64,000 nt of DNA from Heloderma charlesbogerti (GCA_026122225.1 JANEZZ010001664.1:248001-312000), one strand, 5' to 3'. Counted from the first letter of the stretch, positions 41,945 through 53,589 are shown. The notes: generated by a model from the letters alone, not told the origin. A program made the numbers and translations.

Positions 41945-42491
41945 TAGTGCTGTGTCAAAACCCTACCTGCCCTTTTGCAATCTTTTCATTTCCTTGAGAA
42001 AGAGGCAGTCGTTTTACTGCCTCTTTCACTGGGATGTTGAGAATTTCTCCAACATTTCTCAGGGTGCAGGGCTTGAGTGCTTACCTTACTGGAAGGAGGT
42101 GGCAGAGGGGCTCTTGTGTGCTCTTTATCCCCCCCCCCGTTATACCCTTGTAGCCTCTCCAGCTGCTTGAGCTTCTTGGAAAGCCTCCTGCAGGCCCCTT
42201 CCAACCCTACTATTCTATGATTCTATGAAGTCCTCCAGCGGGCTTTCCAAGAAACTGAAGCAGCCAGAGAGGCTGTGAGGACAGAAAGGGGGGGGGAGTA
42301 GTAAAAAAAAAAAGAGCACACATACCCTTCTGTCACCTCCTTCCAGTAAGGTAAGCACTCAAGCCCTTCACCCTAAGAAATTTCTCCAAAATTCTCACCC
42401 CTTCCCACAATTTTCAGGTGCAGTTTCTTTTCACCCCCACCCCAACAAATGGCAAAAAAATAAATAGGTCAAAAAATTCCACACAGCGCTA
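41945..42491. mobile_element. Long foldback hAT-like element with a CR1 tail at its tip
   Basis: Ends TAGTGCTGTGTC and CACACAGCGCTA, flanks GTTTGGAG / GTTTGGAT (7 of 8). Arms about 42045-42193 and 42229-42400 are inverted copies (e.g. GTGCTTACCTTACTGGAAGG and CCTTCCAGTAAGGTAAGCAC). The tip (42194-42229) is CR1 3'-terminal sequence with ATTCTATGATTCTATGAA. Confidence 0.88.
42194..42229 (+). mobile_element. CR1 3'-terminal fragment
   Basis: CCCCTTCCAACCCTACTATT followed by two ATTCTATG units, the diagnostic CR1 3' end. Confidence 0.85.
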
Positions 42492-42499
42492 GTTTGGAT

Positions 42500-42956
42500 T
42501 ACCCAATCTGAATGATCAAATCTCGTTTGTAGTACAAAAAACACTGGCATGTTAATGATCTCAATTTCATCTTTTCCTCCACATTCATCTTTTACAGTTT
42601 ATGTCTCCCCCCACTTCCCCACTTACAACTGATGTGCACTGATTGAAAAACTGCAAAAAACAACAACAAAAGAAATCTTATTGTGATTGCTTAATCACTA
42701 CAAGATTCATTTTTTTATGCTGTGTTTTAATCAACATACAAATGTACTTATTTGCATCAGAACTTGTACAGATAAAGAAAGACATGAACTGAAAATGTGT
42801 GGGGAAATGCACATTCTGCTTGCTAGTAGCAGAGAGAAGGGTGACACCAGGGCCACACCATGGTTCTGGGGGCCCTCAGGCAACACAGGTGAGCCTCATT
42901 TGTCACTATCCTGTGACACTTCCCTTTTTACACTATTCTCATTCAATAATACTACA
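42500..42956. other. No gene seen
   Basis: Anonymous A/T-rich DNA. Confidence 0.4.
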
Positions 42957-43676
42957 TAAGAACATAAGAAGAACCATGCTGGATCAGACCAAGGTTCCAT
43001 CTAGTCCAGCATTCTGTTTGCACAGTGGCCAACCAGCTGTTGACCAGGAAACCACACACAGGAGGACATGAGTGCAACAGCACCCTCCTACCCATGTTCC
43101 TTAGCAACTGGTGCACATGGGCACACCACCTCTGGTACTGGAAGTAGCACATAGCCTTCAAGCCTAGTAGCTAGCGGATAGCCTTTTCCTTCAGGAATTT
43201 GTCTAACCCCCTTTAAAGCCATCCAAATTGGTGGCCATCACTGCATATTGTGGTAATGAATTCTATAGTTTAACTATGTGCTGTGTGAAGAAATCATTCC
43301 TTTTATCTGTCCTGAATCTCCCACCAATCAGCCCAGGTTCTTGAATTATGAGAGGGGAACAAAAATCTCTCCCTATCCACATTCTCCATACCATGCATAA
43401 TATTGCACACCTCTATCATGGGTATCACCTCCCTTACCCTCCTTTTTCCCAAGCTAAACAATCCCAGCTGTTGTAACCTTCCCTCGTGGGGGATATGCTC
43501 CAGCCCATTGATAATTTTAGTTGCCCCTTTCTGCATTTTTTCCAGCTCTACAATATCATTTTTTAGGTGTGGTGACCAGAATTGTACACAGTATTCCAAC
43601 TGTGATCACATCATAGATTTGTATAAGGGCAGTATGATATTGGCAGTTTTACTCTTTTATTATTTTCTAAGTATGC

Positions 43677-44036
43677 CTAACATAGTTTGCCTTTTACAGC
43701 AGCTACACACTGGGTTGACATTTTCATTGAGCTGTCCACCACAACCCCAAGATCTCTTTCCTGGTCGGTCACTGCTAGCTCAGATCCCATCAGGTTATTT
43801 TTGAAATTGGGATTTTTTGCCCCAGTGTGCATCAATTTACACTTGTTTATATTGAACTGCATTTGCCATTTGGATGCCCATTCTCCTAGTTGGGGGAGAT
43901 GGTTTTGGAGCTCCTCACAACCCATTTTTAGTTTAACCACCCTAAATAATTTGGTGTCATCTGCAAACTTGGCCACTTCACTGCTCATTCCTAATTCCAG
44001 TTCATTTATGAACAAGTCGAAAAGCATTGATCCCAA
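43677..44036 (-). pseudogene. CR1/L3 reverse transcriptase fragment
   Basis: A 119-codon open stretch contains GSMLFDLFINELE, then FADDTKLF (catalytic Asp pair, 43950-43973), LGEWASKWQMQFNINKCK and LAVTDQERDLGVVVDSS. These are RT motifs 4-7 of CR1-type LINEs. The frame breaks on both sides and the following C-terminal stretch (43303-43599) is in another frame (YCVQFWSPHLKNDIVELEKM). Confidence 0.88.
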
Positions 44037-44261
44037 TACAGATCCCTGTGGGACCCCACTATTTACTTCCCTCCACTGGGAGAATTTACCATTTATTCCT
44101 ACTCTCTGCTTTCAGTTCTTTAGCCAGTTACTGATCCATGTCCTCTTATTCCATGACTGCTAAGTTTGCTCAGAAGTCTTTGGTGTGGGACTTTGTCAAA
44201 AGCCTTTTGGAAGTCTAAGTAAACAATTTTAACTGGATCACCCCTGTCTACTATCTATTGA

Positions 44262-44516
44262 CACTATTTTATTTTATTTTATTTATTTATTATTACATTT
44301 ATATCCCACCTTTTTTCCTCTTTGAGGAACCCAAGGTGGCGTACATAATCCTCCTCCTTTCCATTTTATCCTCACAACAAGAACCCTGTGAGGTGGGTTG
44401 GGCTGAGAGTCTGTGACTGGCCCAAAGTCACCCAGTGAGCTTTCATGGCCGAGTGGGGACTAGAACCCAGATCTCCTGGATCCTACACTCTAACCACTTC
44501 ACCACACTGGCTCTCA
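44262..44516 (-). mobile_element. MIR-like SINE (tRNA head, L2-type tail)
   Basis: On minus: GAGCCAGTGTGGTGAAGTGG (A-box region), GGGTTCTAGTCCCCACT (B-box-like), core GGGTGACTTTGGGCCAGTCA, GTGAGGATAAAATGG, and tail AGGTGGGATATAAATGTAAT plus TAAA repeats. It splits the CR1/L3 reading frame. Confidence 0.88.
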
Positions 44517-44726
44517 AAGTACTCTAAAATGTTAGTGAGTCAGGACTTACCTTTGCAGAAGCCTTGTTGATTCTTTTTCAGCAGGGCTTGTCCTTCTATA
44601 TGCTTCCTAAGTTTATCTTTAAAATTCTTCCCATAGAGCTTTTTCAGATCAGGGAATGCAGGCAGCCAGGAAGGCTGCAGAGCAATGGAGGGGTGTGTAA
44701 CAGTATACTCTATGGTATCTCCAAGT

Positions 44727-45199
44727 TAGGAATGGGCACCACCCCTCCCCATGCCCACCTGGTGTGCCACTTGTCAGACCCCTGCCACTTACCTGACCTT
44801 GTTTGGCATGGTGGGCATGCCATCTGATGGTCCACGGGCAGCTGCTGAATGGTGAGCAGCTCCTCATCTTCCCGCAAGTTCCATTTTGTGTAGAAATTGC
44901 GGGTACGCTATTTATGTAAATCATGATTTCTGCAAAATGCCAGCCGTAATTTTTTTTTTTTTTGGTGGGGGATGGCACTATTTATGGCTGCTCATTTGCA
45001 GAAATCAAAATTTACATATGTAGCTTATGTTTTTCAGTGAAAAATGACACTCGTGGGTAAGCGGGGATCACTGCACTTTCCCAACTTGGCATATGCTGAG
45101 TTGGGCAAGCGTGGGGATCCATGAACTGGCATGTGGGGGGCCAACCTGGTGAGAAATCACCGAGCTTGAGCCCCAAACAGATATCCTCCAACATCCCTA
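44727..45199. mobile_element. hAT-like element
   Basis: Ends TAGGAATGGGCACCACCC and CTCCAACATCCCTA; flanks CTCCAAGT / CTCCAAAT (7 of 8). Contains ACTTACCTGACC (reverse donor-like, about 44789) and a foldback around GTAAATCATGATTTCTGCAA. Confidence 0.8.
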
Positions 45200-45324
45200 C
45201 TCCAAATAGGGCTGGAAAAGATTCTTGTCTGAATCCCTGAAGAGTTGCTATCAGTCAGCAAAGACAATATTGAAGCAAATGGACCTACATTCTGAATTGG
45301 CATAGGGCAGCTTCCAGTGATGTT

Positions 45325-45650
45325 TAGGGTTGGATATCGCAGATATCTGGGGGGGTTGAGTCCACGGACCCCACTGGCTGCCCAACTCTGTTCAGCACAG
45401 GGTGTGAGCCACCAGTTGGTCCATGGATACTCAGCACACAGTATATAGTCGTCTGCTCCCTCTCCAAGCCACCATTTTGCCTGTAATGTTGCATAAATGG
45501 GCTTATTTATGGCAGCCATTTGTGTAAAAAGCCCCCTTATGTAAAGGAACGAGCTGCCATTTTCCGCAAAATGGTGGCTCAGCGAGCGTAAACCCTGCAC
45601 CAAACAGGCTCAGTCGGATGGCAGGGGTCCTGGGTAAGTTCACCCTTCCC
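45325..45650. mobile_element. Probable hAT-like element
   Basis: TTTAGGGTTGGATATCGCAG and TTCACCCTTCCCTATTTAG bound a GC-rich left part and GGGTAAGTTCACC. No clean 8-bp duplication. Confidence 0.45.
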
Positions 45651-46307
45651 TATTTAGCGTAGCCTAGAGGATGGGTACTGAGCTTTAGGACCACAAATCA
45701 GCCTTCAAAATATGAATGGATGCACAATTATTCCACTGTTGGACTATAATAAGAAGGTGTCAATGACAGTGATGTCTCTATTGCATTTACAATATAGTGG
45801 TTTGGCAGCCTCAGGGCAAAACAATGCATAGATGCCAATCTACAGGAAGAAACTGTTTGGATAGATGATGAAACACAGCAGGATCAAAAGAGGAGAAGGG
45901 GGGAAAATTGCAATTTGCAGCAGGAACACAACCAGAAAGCAAACTAATGTTCTTGTATGTTTGCCTCAAGTCTGCAGACACGGGGCAGTACACCTTGCCC
46001 ATATGCCAGCAGGACCCACTGCTAGTGCAATGGGAAGCTAGTAAGCAACTGGAAATGAGCTGAAATGCTGGTCACCGCAGTTCAGCAGAGCTTGCCAAAG
46101 GGAGCTCCACTGACCTGTCCCATTCTGGAAAAAAGCATTGTGGCTCATTTCTGGGGTTGCTTTGGGAAGTACTGGCTTTTCATTACTCTGGTGGTTGGTC
46201 CCATGGGCAGAACAGAATGAATAGAGGCGCATCAACAATACTGGTTGCTTACTGCCCAGAGATACTTTCTTATCACTTGTCTCCTGGATGAAACAACACA
46301 CAGATTG
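45651..46307. other. No gene seen
   Basis: Anonymous sequence. Confidence 0.4.
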
Positions 46308-47170
46308 CATATGTATTTATTATGTTTCCATACCACCCAATACCTGAAGCTCCCTGGGCGGTTCACAGAAATAAAAACGACAAAATACCGAATAAAATCA
46401 GTATAAAACATAAAAGCTTAAAACTGCAGTATAAAAATACAACCAGAATAAAACCTAGCAGCAATGCAGAGATTTAAAATACAGTGGAAGATTTAAACAG
46501 CAGAATTAAAAGACTGAAATGCTAAAATTCCTGGGAAAATATCTGGCACCGGAAAGAGTGCAACATAGGAGCTAGGGATGGATGGGCACCCTCCCGTCTG
46601 GGTTCTCCAGGTGCCCACCCAGCTCCTGGCCCCACTCATGTGCCCCCTGACCTGCACTCAAGTCACACGCCCACTTGCTGAGCCACCTGCACCTACCCTG
46701 GTCACCCGTCCTCCTCCACCATGATCACCATGTTAAAACATGGTTATTGCAAAACCACACACATAGACTTATATGCAAAATGGCGCCATGAATCTTGCAT
46801 ATATGGGCGATTGACTATGCTATTTTGCATATAAGTCTATGTACACAGTGTTTTCAAAACACAGTATTGAGATCACCATGGTTTTTTTTCAGTGGAGGAA
46901 GATGAGGCCTGAATAAGTGCGGGGGGGGGGGTCGAATGCGGGCAGAGGCCTGGCAGGAGCAGCTCGGGGGCTGTGGGTGCAGGCAGTCCGCCAGACTCCT
47001 GGGCCGGGACAGGCACCTGCCCCATGCCCCCATCCCTAATAGGCACCAGGTGAACCTCTCTAGGGAGCTCATTCCATAGCCGGGATGCCACAGCAGAAAA
47101 GGGCCTCTTCCTGGTAGCCATTTGCCTCACTTCCTTTGGCAGGGGTTCCCAGAGAAGGAATTAATTGTAT
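46308..47170 (-). mobile_element. L2-type LINE 3' end, split by a hAT-like element
   Basis: Coding end on minus: ATRKRPFSAVASRLWNELPR (L2 C-terminal block), then 3' UTR and terminal stem at 46325-46365 (CCCAATACCTGAAGCTCCCT). Split at 46573-47038. Confidence 0.85.
46573..47038. mobile_element. hAT-like foldback element in L2
   Basis: Ends TAGGGATGGATGGGCACC and ATGCCCCCATCCCTA. Flanks ATAGGAGC / ATAGGCAC (6 of 8). Inner hairpin CATAGACTTATATGCAAAAT with ATTTTGCATATAAGTCTATG, a motif also inside copy K. Confidence 0.82.
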
Positions 47171-47272
47171 GTGAAATATCTGAATTAATTGTATAGCAGT
47201 GGGAAATGCAATTATTTCAGGGGTAATGCAGAGAATCTGGACAGATTTCAAAGCATTTAGCTGTGCAAAATA

Positions 47273-47312
<40 letters not shown>

Positions 47313-47880
47313 AGGATTGGATTAAATACACAACATCTGATAGATGCCCTGGATTTTACTCATGGAATAAAGAGCTCCAGAAAGATGCAGCTCTTTATCT
47401 CTGAAATTTGCAAAGAAATTTTCATTCAAATGGAAATGACTTAAAACACACACACACACACACACACACACCTTTCTGGGATGATAGTGGTGGCAGCCAC
47501 ATTCCTGTGAAAGAGCACTTTGTCAAAGCACGGCATGGCTGCAGAGACTTTATCTGCTCTAACATCTTTGTAAATTTGACAGCTGCCTTTATTATTAAAT
47601 AAGGAGACATTCCAGCTCCTGTATGTTATAGCTATATCTTGGGGTGTGAGCTTAACAGAAAGAGATCTTATCATAATTACACTACAATAACAAGCCAGGG
47701 CTTTTGTAATCTATTGACATGCCCTATAATCTTATCTGATTCCATGGCTTCAGGAAAGCTCTGCTTTTCAGAACTGCAGCCTGATAAAATAAATGAAAAG
47801 CAGGCCATTTTCACCTCTGCTTTTGTCGACGCTGAAGCTGGAACTGGAGGAGGCGGATGAAGGTTAGATTTGGGTTGTGC

Positions 47881-47917
<37 letters not shown>

Positions 47918-49197
47918 TGTTTTGTTTATCTGACTGAAATGAGAGGTGTCAGAAACTTTTGGATAGTCAGATATCAATACAGGCATGATCTCTCTCAACA
48001 GTGCATAGTGATATATACAATGGCAGCCAGTGACCTGGGAATCTCAGACAATCAGGCTGATTTGGACAGATCTGGGATTCATCCAAAGTGAAGCAAGGGT
48101 TCTCTTAGGCCTCCTTCACATGGAGCTTTTATCCTGTGATTCAGATTGCTCCTTCACGGAAGTTTGCAGGCTCTTTACATGATGCTGTGACCCTCCATGG
48201 TATCTCCTGCACTAACTGCCCTTTGTTCCTTTTTTAAATAGATCACAGATAATGAGCTATCAAATTATCCTGTTGTGTTACGCATGAGTTTCCTCTGTGA
48301 AAAGAGGAAAAGTGGCAAGAAGAAGAGTGAGATCAATAAAAGATAATAGAAGACCCAGATATAGGGGAAGGGGAGGGGGAAAGGAAGCACGTGAAGGGAG
48401 TCATTGTGAGCCTGCATTTAAAATGGAAGCAGAAAGCCCCATTTGAAATGCTGGAGTTTAGGCTGGTGAGGAGATGACCTAAATCTCCCCAAAGTGAATC
48501 CTCCCAAGGCTTTGAGAGTGACTCAGAGAGACACAAAGAAAGGTTGCATGTCTACAAAAATTGATACATTTCCCCCTAAGTTCACCATATAAAGAAAGTG
48601 CAAGCATGGGGAGGGGGGGGGGAGGGAGGTAATTTTGTGATTGACAGCTCTAGCGTCCAACCAGGGAATCACTTTACCAGGGCTCTCCTTTTTATTTCCA
48701 GTGACAATGCTTTGGGGAGGGTTGTAAAAGGAACTTATCAGAGGCTGCTCCTAGGTTTTCACTGCATTTTGTGGCTGTGTGCCTCTGGCAGCAGAAGCAA
48801 CAGCCACACTCAGGGCTTTCAGGAATGGTTTTAATGGAGATTCAGCACTAACTGGGAAATGCCTTTACCCACTGTGCCTGTTCAGTGGGGGTGCTGCTGC
48901 TGCTGCTGACATGAGTTCCCTAAGCAGGTATGTAGGGTTACACCAAGTTCCCAAAATATGAGTCAAGCTCCCCGAGCACTTCCTCTTCCTGCTAAAGGTG
49001 ATGCCTGCCTGCAGGGGGCCAAACCGCCAGGGAACCTAGCTGGGGGAGGGGGTGAAACAACTGAACTTGCTATCTCTGTTTCCTCCTCTCCCACTGCTTA
49101 ATGTATAGCCACGTGATGAGCTAGATCATGTCTCCCTCTACCTGAAATAATATTTGGGGACCGAGTGGGTGTTCTGAGAGCTTTACAAGCGGGGAGG
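47171..49197. other. No gene seen; microsatellites only
   Basis: (GAAA)n at 47270-47313, (CA)n at 47445-47471, (AT)n at 47884-47916 and a short TGC run at 48890-48908. Otherwise anonymous. Confidence 0.45.
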
Positions 49198-50685
49198 TTG
49201 TTGTTGTTATTTGGTCGTTCAGTCGTGTCCGACTCTTTATGACCCCATGGACCATAGCACGCCAGGTCTTCCTGTCCTGCGCTCTCTCCTGGAGCGTGCT
49301 CAAGTCCATATTCATTGCATCGGTGGTGCTATCTAGCCATCTCATCCTCTGCCGTCCCCTTCTCCTTTTGCCTTCAATCTTTCCCAGCATCAGGGTCTTT
49401 TCCAGAGAGTTTTCTCTTCGCATTAGGTGGCCAAAATATTTGAGCCTCAGCTTCAGGATCTGTCCTTCCAATGAGCAGTCAGGGTTAATTCCCTTTAGGA
49501 TTGACTGATTTGACCTCCTTGCAGTCCAGGGGACTCGTAAGAGTCTTCTCCAGCACCACAGTTCGAAGGCATCAATTCTTCGGCGCTCAGCCTTCCTTTT
49601 ATAGTCCAGCTCTCACAGCCATACGTTGCTACTGGGAAAACCATAGCTCTGATTATATGAACCTTTGTCGGCAAGGTGATGTCTCTGCTTCTTACTATGC
49701 TGCCTAGGTTTGCCATAGCTTTCCTCCCAAGGAGCAAACATCTTTTAATTTCATGGCTACAGTCACCATCTGCAGTGATCTTGGAGCCCAAGAAAATAAA
49801 ATCTGTCACTGCTTCCATTTCTTCCCCTTCTATATGCCAGGAAGTGATGGGGCCAGATGCCATAATCTTGGTTTTTTTAATGTTGAGTTTCAAACCAGCT
49901 TTTGCACTCTCCACTTTCACCCTCAACAAGAGGCTCTTGAGATTCTCTTCGCTTTCTGCCATTAGGGTGGTATCATCTGCGTATCTGAGGTTGTTGATAA
50001 TTCTCCCGGCAATCTTAATTCCGACCTCTGATTCATCCAACCCGGCGTTTCTCATGATGTACTCTGCATATAAATTAAATAAGCATGGCGACAATATACA
50101 GCCTTGTCGTACTCCTTTCCCAATTTTGAACCAAATTGGTTGTTCCATGTCTGGTTCTTACTGTTGCTTCTTGACCTTCGTACAGGTTTCTCAGGAGACA
50201 GGTAAGGTGGTCTGGTACTCCCATCTCTTTAAGAATTTGCCACAGTTTGCTGTGATCCACACAATCAACGGCTTTAGCGTAGTCAATGAAGCAGAAATAG
50301 ACATTTTTCTGGAATTCTCTTGCTTTCTCCATGATCCAGCAAATGTTGGCGATTTGATCTCTAGTTCCTCTGTCTCTTCAAAACCCAGCTTGTACGTAGT
50401 TCTTGGTTCGCTTACTGCTGAAGCCTAGCTTGTAGGATTTTGAGCATCACCTTGCTGGCATGTGAAATGAGTGCAATTGTACGGTAGTTTGAACACTCTT
50501 TGGCGTTGCCCTTCTTTGGAACTGGAATGTAAACTGACCTTTTCCAGTCTTGTGGCCACTGTTGAGTGTTCCAAATTTGTTGGCATATTGCATGCAGCAC
50601 TTTAACAGCATCATCTTTTAGGATCTTAAATAGCTCAGCTGGAATACTGTCATCTCCGCTAACTTCGTTGTTAGTAATGCTTCCT
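49198..50685 (-). mobile_element. BovB LINE, 3' half
   Basis: Matches the intact copy from the (TTG)n end through RT motifs back to position about 31070. Here the homology ends at TTAGTAATGCTTCCT, almost exactly where the 24446 copy begins. No clear target duplication. Confidence 0.95.
49495..50332 (-). pseudogene. BovB reverse transcriptase, broken
   Basis: The pieces include CFIDYAKAVDCVDHSK (one substitution at the motif AKAFD), GKGVRQGCILSPCLF and RYADDTTLMAES (YADD intact). The frame is broken near 50140 (TTNLVQNWE versus TTDWFKIG), and again near 49590 where two extra bases disturb SWTIRKAERR. The 3' terminal frame resumes at 49121-49471. Confidence 0.9.
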
Positions 50686-50909
50686 GAGCCAGGACCCACA
50701 GGGATGCAGAACTGACATTTTTATTAGGAGGCATGCTGACATCATCTACCATCCCCCTCAAACTTCCCTGTCCTCGCCGAGTTTAGCTGCAATCCTCACT
50801 GTACCTGAGGGAAAATGAATCTTTCCATCAACAATATATTGTTCCCTGTTCTAATGCAAAGCAGTTAAAATCAATTAGCTTTACAAAAGACCTGCTCCTG
50901 GTGGAGGTG

Positions 50910-51310
50910 AAAACTAAGGATGTATGAAAATCTGGTTTTTGGTCGCACGCAAAACATGCAAACATGCCCCATTTGAAGCCCCGAGCTCGAGCATGTGTCC
51001 ACTGAAAATGTTTGCAAACTGTTGAACATGCGCTTGTGTTTGCCTCATTCCCAATTCCAAGTTTGATTTGCATAAATGTCCTAATTTGCCCAAATTTCCT
51101 TAGTAGACAAACCAGCCTACTTAGCCCATGGAGGAAATTTGCTCAGGTTAGGAAACTGCTCAGATTTCAGGAGATTTCTGCAAATCTTGTGTTCGATGAC
51201 TGCTCAATTTGCACAAATGTCCCATTCGTAGAAAGCAAGCAGCAGTCACGAACAGGAACGGGAATCAAATACAAGACAAGCAGCAAGCCAGTGTTCACAG
51301 AATCCTAGCA
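50910..51310. mobile_element. Decayed hAT-like repeat
   Basis: Starts CTAAGGATGTATGAAAATCT, with repeated TTTGCACAAATGTCC-type words. No clear right end. Confidence 0.45.
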
Positions 51311-51389
51311 ATTTTGAACATTGCTCATTCACCCATTACTAAGATAACTGTTAGAAAGGGTTTGTTGTTAATGAACGTCCAAGCAAAGG

Positions 51390-51549
51390 GCTGGATGCAC
51401 CTGATCTCATCTGAGCTCAGAAGCCAAGCAGGGTCAGCCCTGGTTAGTACTTGGATGAGAGAGACCGCCTGTGAATCAGGCTTCCTGCACTGACCAGAGG
51501 GTTGGACTAGATGGTCTTGTAGGCCCCTTCCAACCCTATGATTCTATGA
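51390..51549 (+). mobile_element. 5S-rRNA-derived SINE with a CR1 tail
   Basis: CCTGATCTCATCTGAGCTCA then GAAGCCAAGCAGGGTCAGCC and CTGGTTAGTACTTGGATGAG closely follow 5S rRNA through its internal promoter. The tail GGTTGGACTAGATGGTCTTG and CCTTCCAACCCTATGATTCT is the CR1 3' end with one ATTCTATG. Confidence 0.85.
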
Positions 51550-51638
51550 CTGACACAGCTACCTGAATTTTTGGACTCTCCTTAGGGGTGTGTCTATGGG
51601 ACTGTCATGTTGAGCTCCTGCATTTCAAAATTTACCAC

Positions 51639-51643
<5 letters not shown>

Positions 51644-51675
<32 letters not shown>
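51644..51675. repeat. (TG)n microsatellite
   Basis: About 16 TG units. Confidence 0.96.
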
Positions 51676-51678
<3 letters not shown>

Positions 51679-52294
51679 ACACAGTTACACAAGAAAAAAC
51701 ACAGCAAATTGCCATCAAAAAGAGAGAAGGCAATCCCATTTAAAAGCACCCCAGATTTTAAAGGCTCCCTTTGCACTATACAGTGTGCACAAGCTGTACA
51801 GCATAAACTTTCATATATTTTCTCGGCAAAGTGTCATCCATACATTTCATCCAAGATGAAGCACTTAATGTTTCTGTGACTGTGGTGCTGTCAATACAGC
51901 AGACAATAAATTGAAATCAAAAGCCCTGCACTGTTTTCCATTCAATTAGCTCCTTAGCCCTTCACTTGTCTTTCTGAAATGTTGCAGGTTTCTTACTTAG
52001 GAGTACTTATATGATGTATGCATACAAATTGCCCACAATACCATAAGGGAGATCTCTTTTTAGTTTCCACCAAAAATAAAATAAAAATCAACTTTCAACA
52101 TGTCTAGAACAAACACCTTTGAATGCATCCTTCTTAAATTTTGCAGATTTCTCCCGTAGGGTTACCTCTATGATGGTTGACATTGTCATACAAATTGCCC
52201 AGAAAAATCAAACAAAACAGTGGCGGAAGAGGGGACCTCCAAACTGTAAAGGCTGCTTTTGCACAAAACTCTCTGCACCTATATGCTGAAATTT
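51676..52294. other. No gene seen
   Basis: Anonymous DNA. Confidence 0.4.
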
Positions 52295-52632
52295 GGTAAA
52301 GGTAAAAAAGGTAAAGGTAAAGGTGTCCCCAACCAGTCGTGTCCGACTCTAGGGTGCGGTGCTCATCCCCGTTTCTAAGCCGAAGAGCCAGCGCTGTCCG
52401 AAGACGCTTCCGTGGTCATGTGGCCGGCATGACTGAACACCGAGGTGCACGGAACGCTGTTACCTTTCCCGCCGAGGCGGTACCTATTTATCTACTTGCA
52501 ATTTCTTGCTTTCGAACTGCTAGGTCGGCAGAAGCTGGGACTGAAGACGGGCGCTCACTCCATCATGCAGCACTCGGGTCTCGAACTGCTGACCTGCCGA
52601 CCTTCCAGTCTGCAGTTCAGCGTCTTAACCAA
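52295..52632 (-). mobile_element. Sauria-type SINE, full length
   Basis: On minus: tRNA-like head GGTTAAGACGCTGAACTGCA with B box CAGTTCGAGACCCGAG, unique middle, BovB-like tail AGAGTCGGACACGACTGG, and terminal ACCTTT repeats. The shared tail points to mobilisation by BovB. Confidence 0.9.
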
Positions 52633-52902
52633 GTCCATCAACTCAAACGGGGCAACTATACCTGCCAGTTGCTCCAAGAAATCAAAGGGCTATCAGAGTT
52701 GCCTTTAAAAAAACAAAAACAAATAAATAAACATTTAAAGGCTATATAAACAAAACCTTGTACCTTTTAATCTGAAATTTGTCAAGAGGCAACTGTCCTC
52801 CCCACGACACCAAAATGTTGGTGAAATCTCTCCACCCCAAGATATCAGTAGAAAACCAGGCCCTATTTCTCCCAGGGGAAGATACTTTGGGGAAAATGGG
52901 GG

Positions 52903-53439
52903 TGTGAAGGTTTGAGGCCTACAGAGGCAAGGAAAAAGGCCAGGCCTAGAGGCCTGGAGTTTTTTGGGGGGAGGGGGTATCTCTGAGAGGAGCAGTTTCA
53001 TTTCCCTGGTTAAGTTTCATTTCTTCAGGTTTAAAACTGTACTTTCAGTTTTGAGGGAGGAGGATATATAAACACCGCGAGAGAGCCAGTAGGGAATGTC
53101 AAGGAGACCAGAGCCCAAAGAGAGAGCAAGAAGCAGCAGCCTAAAGAAGTCAAAGTGCAGCTGGGTAAAAGAACTTGCATTTTGCAACCTTTATTTTCTC
53201 TTAATGCCATTTGCATCACTCAGCTCTATTGTGTAAATGTTGTTATTTGCTGCTTTAGTTTACCAGTAAACTGTTGTGGCTAAACCCTGTGTCTAGAGTG
53301 TCAAACACCCCATGCCTACAGCCTAAACCCCCCATTACTGGGAAGGAGAAGGTAAAAGAAAGAAGGTCAAACTCTTAAGGAGGCAAGAGGTCCTTAAAGA
53401 GTCGCTCAGGGGGTCCAGGTAACAAGGGGAACCCTGACA
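52903..53439 (+). mobile_element. Solo or 3' LTR (family shared with 34051-34637), copy 2
   Basis: Starts TGTGAAGGTTTGAGGCC, ends AACCCTGACA, with a TATA box GGATATATAAACACC at 53068-53082. It is preceded by a polypurine run GGGGAAAATGGGGG (52889-52902), like the primer tract upstream of a 3' LTR, so up to 200 bases of internal element DNA might lie at 52740-52902. Flanks GGGGG / GGAGG. Confidence 0.75.
53068..53082 (+). promoter_or_regulatory. TATA box of the LTR
   Basis: GGATATATAAACACC within LTR copy 2; mutated in the sister copy. Confidence 0.55.
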
Positions 53440-53589
53440 GGAGGGTATATTGACCTATCCCTCTTTCTCTCTCTCATAATTGCAAGGGGTGCCCCCCTAT
53501 GTCCCTTATACATGAGCTATCTCTGTTGATCAGAAGAGCTGGTAAAGCAAGACTACCATTTAGGTTTCCTTGATCTCCCCCCCCCCTTT

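Larger units (their letters stand above)
42957..44695 (-). mobile_element. CR1/L3-like LINE, 3' part, split by a SINE
   Basis: On minus it reads RT middle (44517-44695, GCAAAGGTAAGTCCTGACTC on minus), an interruption by a SINE (44262-44516), the RT active site and C-terminus (43303-44261), then a 3' UTR ending in GGTTCTTCTTATGTTCTTAT at 42957. Same family as 6955-8887, but better preserved. Confidence 0.85.

Noticed and set aside
51400..51475. 5S rRNA gene
   Set aside because: Only the internal promoter region is similar, it is diverged, and it is joined to a CR1 tail; a SINE fits better.
52560..52632. tRNA gene suggested by a B-box-like sequence
   Set aside because: It is the head of a Sauria-type SINE; no complete cloverleaf. 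The same applies to the MIR-like heads at 44.5 and 56.6 kb.
34051..53439. A provirus bounded by the two related LTR copies
   Set aside because: The 18 kb between them contains unrelated repeats and no viral genes; two separate insertions are simpler.
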